Part shown: one piece after another, positions 6,950-9,867 of the stretch
Layout: each line of letters starts with the position of its first letter
How positions within the stretch are numbered: the stretch's first letter is position 1
Assembly (NCBI GenBank): GCA_024998705.1
Contig: JACOEF010000399.1
Coordinates: 1 to 9,867 of the forward strand
Direction of reading: 5' to 3'
Length of the DNA: 9,867 nt
Source of the DNA: Nitrospira sp.
Lineage (GTDB): Bacteria > Nitrospirota > Nitrospiria > Nitrospirales > Nitrospiraceae
Notes under the pieces: model-generated
What the model was told of the DNA's origin: nothing
Database searches by the model: none
What the model saw: the letters and a program-made list of their open reading frames with translations, nothing else
Position numbers and translations under genes: made by a program

Positions 6950-9615
6950 TGCCGGAGCACGGTCAACGGAGGCCGCCCGAGCAAGCGGTAGGTACTGAGG
7001 AACCCTACGACCAGGGTGAGCATGACGGTGCAGCCCAGCCCGATGCCCAGCAACGAGGGTTCCAACGACCAGGGCAATTCCAGGATATAGCGCAGAATCG
7101 CCCACGAAAAGAGGCTGGCCAGGCCGACGCCGATCACCCCTGCCACACAACCCAATAGGGCATATTCCGCTGCAAACGACCGGGCAATCAACGCACGGGT
7201 CGCGCCGAGAGCTTTGAGAATCACCGCCTCATAGAGACGACGATACTGCGTGGCCGCCAGGGCCGCCGACATGACCAGAGCCCCGGCCAACAGGCAAAAT
7301 AAAGCCACCGCACGAATAGCCAGAGAGAGACGGTCGAGTACCCGCGCGAAACTGCTTAACACCTCGCCGATGTTAATGGCCGTCACATTGGGAAAGGCGG
7401 CGACCACAGCCGATTGAAGCGCCACCTCATCCTGTGGGGACACCCGCACCGTCGCGACATAGGTCATCGGCGCGCCATCCAATGCGCCCGGTGAAAAAAT
7501 CATATAAAAATTCGTGGAGAAATTTCCCCATTCGACCTTTCTGATACTGCTCACCTCCGCCCGCATGATCGTCCCCTGGATATTGAGGTCCAGAGTGGTG
7601 CCCACATCAATGCCGAGGCTTTTTGCCGCCTCCTCTTCGACGGACACCTGCGGGCGCGCAAATACCTGCCCCGTCCTCCACCAGCTGCCTTTAACAATTT
7701 TATTATCTTTGGGCAGTTGATCGAGAACGGTCAGCACATACTCACGGTTCACATACCAATTCTTCCGTTTCTCTTCTCGCGATTGACCGGGCTGGTCTTC
7801 CTGTTCGGACCCCCGCTCGACCGTAACCGCCTGCCCATTGATCGCATGCAATCGAGAGCGCACCAGCGGAGTCAGATCAGGAACGACATCGCCGGTGCGC
7901 CGGTGTACCAAGGTAGAGAAGCCCTCAGCTTGATCCGGCTGAATATCGACAAAAAAGAAGGTCGGCGAATCGTTCGGTCGATTCTCGCCGACTTGACGCA
8001 CCAAGGCTTGTTCCAGCAACGCAATCGCGAGAATGACCATGACGCCAACACCGATGGAGACCATCACTCCAAGCGTTTGCCCCCCTGGGCGGTGAATGTT
8101 GCCGAGCGCCTGTCGCAGAGAAAGCGCACGCGGGCTTGGCAAGGCCCGTATCCCGAACAGGAGCGCCTTCGCTGTCACGGTTAACGCCACCACAGCTACC
8201 AAGAGTCCGCCGATGAACAGACCTCCGATCGTCAGAGACCCGGCCTGCCACACCGAAAGCCCCGCCAACCCAAGTCCGATACCGGTCGCGGCGATGGTAC
8301 GAACAGGATCGGCGGTAATCAGCCGTACGACCCGGGCCCAGACCGATGTGTCGGAGCGACCTGCAGGGCGAATTGCACCTTCCACTTCACGCCTGAAGAT
8401 GACCGCTGGCTTGATGGTTCGAATCGTCAGGAGCGGCCACAGACTAAACAGAAGCGTGGTCAGCACCCCTAAGCCTAATCCCTTCGCGATCGGCGCCAGC
8501 GCGGTCCACGACAGCACGGAGGTAAACTCCACCTGTTGCAGAACATCCGTCGCAAGTAAGGTGGAGACCGCCTGCGGCAACACAGCTTGCAGCAGGAGTC
8601 CTATTCCAATACCGACCGCGCTGCCCAGCACCCCCAATCCAACAGCCTGCCCCAGATACGAATAGATGATGGTCTGTGTATCCGCGCCCAATGTCTTGAG
8701 GATCGCAATCGACTGAAGCTTTTCTCGAACGAACGCCTGAATCGACAGGGCCACGCCAATCCCGCCGACAAACAGCGCCGTCAATCCCACTAGCCCCAAG
8801 TACCGAGTCAGTTGATCGAGAAACTGTTTGAGCTGTGGCTGCGCGTCCCGATAGGAAGAGAGCCGTGCGGACTCCGCGGAAAGGCGGCCGCGGAGCTCAT
8901 GGAGCAGCGGGGACAGGGCCATGGAAGCGGGCAACTTGAGGAGATGTCGTTCGCGAAGGCGACTTCCCGGTTTCACGAGATCGGCAGCCAGGAGACCCTC
9001 TTGAGAAATCAGGACTCGCGGCCCCAAGCTGAACATATTCGCCATTCGATCCGGCTCGGTGTGAATGACGCCGGTAATCCGGAATGACGCCTGTCCTATC
9101 TTGATCGCATCACCCACGACCAACCCCAAACGAATCAGCAGACTTTCCTGAACCACGGCCCCATGGCAAGCTTCCCGGCAGCTCTTTCCGGCCTGATGCA
9201 GGAGTTCCAGCAGGGGTTGGTCAGGATCAACCCGTACGGTTCCGTACAGAGGATAGCCTGATTCGATTGCTTTCAATTCGACCAACTGCGTCACATTTGC
9301 CGCGCCCTGGGCGCGATCAACTCGGGCCACCATCGCGACCAACTCACTCACTCGTGTGCGCTGAATCCCGCGCGCTGCGAGGCTCTGAAGGACGAGCGAA
9401 CCTGCCTCACCGACAGGTCTGGACAGGCGAATCTCCAGGTCTCCCCCCAGCAAGCCGCGCGCTTCCTTCAGGACTGCCCGTTCAACATTGCTGGAAAAAA
9501 GAGACACCCCGACAACCGCCCCGACTCCCAAGGCAATGCAGCCGAGAAAATACAGAAAGTGTCGCCAGGCCGAACGGAGTTCACGCCAGGCCATCATGAA
9601 CCAAAAGGGAATCAT
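6943..9615 (-). CDS. ABC transporter permease, YbbP-like FtsX superfamily (COG3127 type)
   Basis: Inner-membrane permease of an ABC system of the LolCDE/MacB/YbbAP kind, which typically works by moving extracytoplasmic domains rather than translocating small solutes. The product is 890 residues. An N-terminal MAWRELR..WR block leads into TM1 (about 18-42) and LLGGDLEIRLSRPV (55-68), followed by a large extracytoplasmic domain (about 60-260). Three TM segments follow (about 268-295, 318-346, 370-397), then a hydrophobic middle (about 435-490) and a further TM (512-538). A second soluble domain (about 550-755) ends in a WGNFSTNFYMIFSPGAL block, and three last TM segments lie at about 765-790, 815-842 and 855-878. 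The coupling motif occurs twice, ILKTLGA (305-311) and ILKALGA (799-805), which reveals an internal duplication. The start ATG overlaps the ATPase stop (ATGA); ATGs at 9597 or 9594 are alternatives, none with a clear Shine-Dalgarno. The substrate cannot be told; E. coli YbbP (about 800 residues) is the nearest family I recognise. Confidence 0.9.
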   Translation of the reverse strand: MIPFWFMMAWRELRSAWRHFLYFLGCIALGVGAVVGVSLFSSNVERAVLKEARGLLGGDLEIRLSRPVGEAGSLVLQSLAARGIQRTRVSELVAMVARVDRAQGAANVTQLVELKAIESGYPLYGTVRVDPDQPLLELLHQAGKSCREACHGAVVQESLLIRLGLVVGDAIKIGQASFRITGVIHTEPDRMANMFSLGPRVLISQEGLLAADLVKPGSRLRERHLLKLPASMALSPLLHELRGRLSAESARLSSYRDAQPQLKQFLDQLTRYLGLVGLTALFVGGIGVALSIQAFVREKLQSIAILKTLGADTQTIIYSYLGQAVGLGVLGSAVGIGIGLLLQAVLPQAVSTLLATDVLQQVEFTSVLSWTALAPIAKGLGLGVLTTLLFSLWPLLTIRTIKPAVIFRREVEGAIRPAGRSDTSVWARVVRLITADPVRTIAATGIGLGLAGLSVWQAGSLTIGGLFIGGLLVAVVALTVTAKALLFGIRALPSPRALSLRQALGNIHRPGGQTLGVMVSIGVGVMVILAIALLEQALVRQVGENRPNDSPTFFFVDIQPDQAEGFSTLVHRRTGDVVPDLTPLVRSRLHAINGQAVTVERGSEQEDQPGQSREEKRKNWYVNREYVLTVLDQLPKDNKIVKGSWWRTGQVFARPQVSVEEEAAKSLGIDVGTTLDLNIQGTIMRAEVSSIRKVEWGNFSTNFYMIFSPGALDGAPMTYVATVRVSPQDEVALQSAVVAAFPNVTAINIGEVLSSFARVLDRLSLAIRAVALFCLLAGALVMSAALAATQYRRLYEAVILKALGATRALIARSFAAEYALLGCVAGVIGVGLASLFSWAILRYILELPWSLEPSLLGIGLGCTVMLTLVVGFLSTYRLLGRPPLTVLRHE

Positions 9616-9867
9616 GCTTCGAGGTCAGGTGTCCTATGGTGAAGTGACGCGAGGTGATCTGACGCCACTCGTCCATCCCGGAGCGTGATCACACGTTCCA
9701 TGGATGCGGCCAGGTGCCGGTCATGGGTGACTAAGACCAGAGTCGTCCCGGCATCGCGGTGCAAGGCCATGATCAATTCGATCACCTGCTGGCCTGTGGA
9801 GGAATCCAGATTGCCGGTAGGCTCATCGGCCAAGAGAATCGGCGGACGACAGGCAAACGCGCGCGCC
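9612..9867 (-). CDS. ABC transporter ATP-binding protein (YbbA/LolD-like), C-terminal part only
   Basis: ATPase partner of the permease that follows it. The gene runs off the right edge, so only its last 84 codons are visible and Walker A, the Q-loop and the ABC signature are outside. Visible in frame are ARAFACRPPILLADEPTGNLD, containing Walker B with the catalytic Glu and the D-loop, then an H-loop in LVTHD and a terminal block around ERVITLRDGRV typical of the MacB/LolD/YbbA subfamily (ADEPTGNLD is its hallmark). The frame is open through the window end, so the TTG at 9833 is an internal Leu codon and not a start. Its stop overlaps the permease ATG as ATGA, indicating an ATPase-permease operon with translational coupling and stoichiometric expression. 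The subfamily choice between YbbA and LolD rests mainly on the COG3127-type permease next door. Confidence 0.93.
   Translation of the reverse strand, partial: ARAFACRPPILLADEPTGNLDSSTGQQVIELIMALHRDAGTTLVLVTHDRHLAASMERVITLRDGRVASDHLASLHHRTPDLEA

Noticed and set aside
8096..8665. A 189-codon plus-strand open frame inside the permease gene
   Set aside because: It is Ser/Pro/Thr/Arg-rich shadow coding opposite clear TM segments of the permease.
9831..9833. TTG as the start codon of the ATP-binding protein
   Set aside because: It encodes the Leu of the Walker B ILLADEP motif and the frame is open upstream to the window edge, so it is internal.
1..9867. Search for tRNA, rRNA, CRISPR, insertion sequence, phage or defence-system signs
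   Set aside because: Almost every base is accounted for by conserved housekeeping or transporter genes; no repeats, integrases, transposases or defence motifs were seen by eye.

Overview
This is a protein-dense chromosomal window (GC clearly above 50%) from a diderm-looking bacterium. It holds two convergent, tightly packed gene clusters and no RNA genes, CRISPR arrays, insertion sequences or long repeats that I can see. The gene set, the GC-rich codon use and the transaldolase/phosphoglucose-isomerase style of Pgi would fit a Nitrospirota (Nitrospira-like) genome, but that placement is an inference from style and not a database match.

Positions 1-4152, plus strand: a sugar-phosphate operon. 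It runs from the phosphoglucose isomerase part of what is probably a Tal-Pgi fusion (cut by the left window edge), through 6-phosphogluconolactonase (pgl) and glucokinase (glk, Glk/PF02685 type), to ribose-5-phosphate isomerase A (rpiA). Together these phosphorylate glucose, interconvert G6P and F6P, open 6-phosphogluconolactone and make ribose 5-phosphate. That covers the glucose entry and much of the oxidative pentose-phosphate pathway. The two dehydrogenases, zwf and gnd, are not in the window and would be expected further upstream or elsewhere. Gene junctions are 3 nt (pgi-pgl) or 4-nt ATGA overlaps (pgl-glk, glk-rpiA), which indicates one transcript with translational coupling.

Positions 4153-6926, plus strand: a large M1 zinc aminopeptidase with the ERAP1-like C-terminal half follows on the same strand. 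Its frame is open back to an ATG that overlaps the rpiA stop by ATGA, but family-like sequence begins only about 190 nt later. Whether it is coupled to the sugar operon is therefore undecided.

Positions 6943-9867, minus strand: an ABC transporter pair reading toward the first cluster. The ATPase (cut by the right edge) overlaps an 890-aa YbbP-type (COG3127) FtsX-superfamily permease by another ATGA. The two clusters meet with only 16 nt between stop codons, in which a perfect 12-bp GC-rich palindrome sits.

I find mostly ordinary core metabolism and membrane-transport genes here and no convincing undescribed system. The points worth a second look are the likely Tal-Pgi fusion, a lysine/arginine-rich tail on Pgi, an acidic proline-rich insertion in Glk, the start of the aminopeptidase, and the compact convergent junction.
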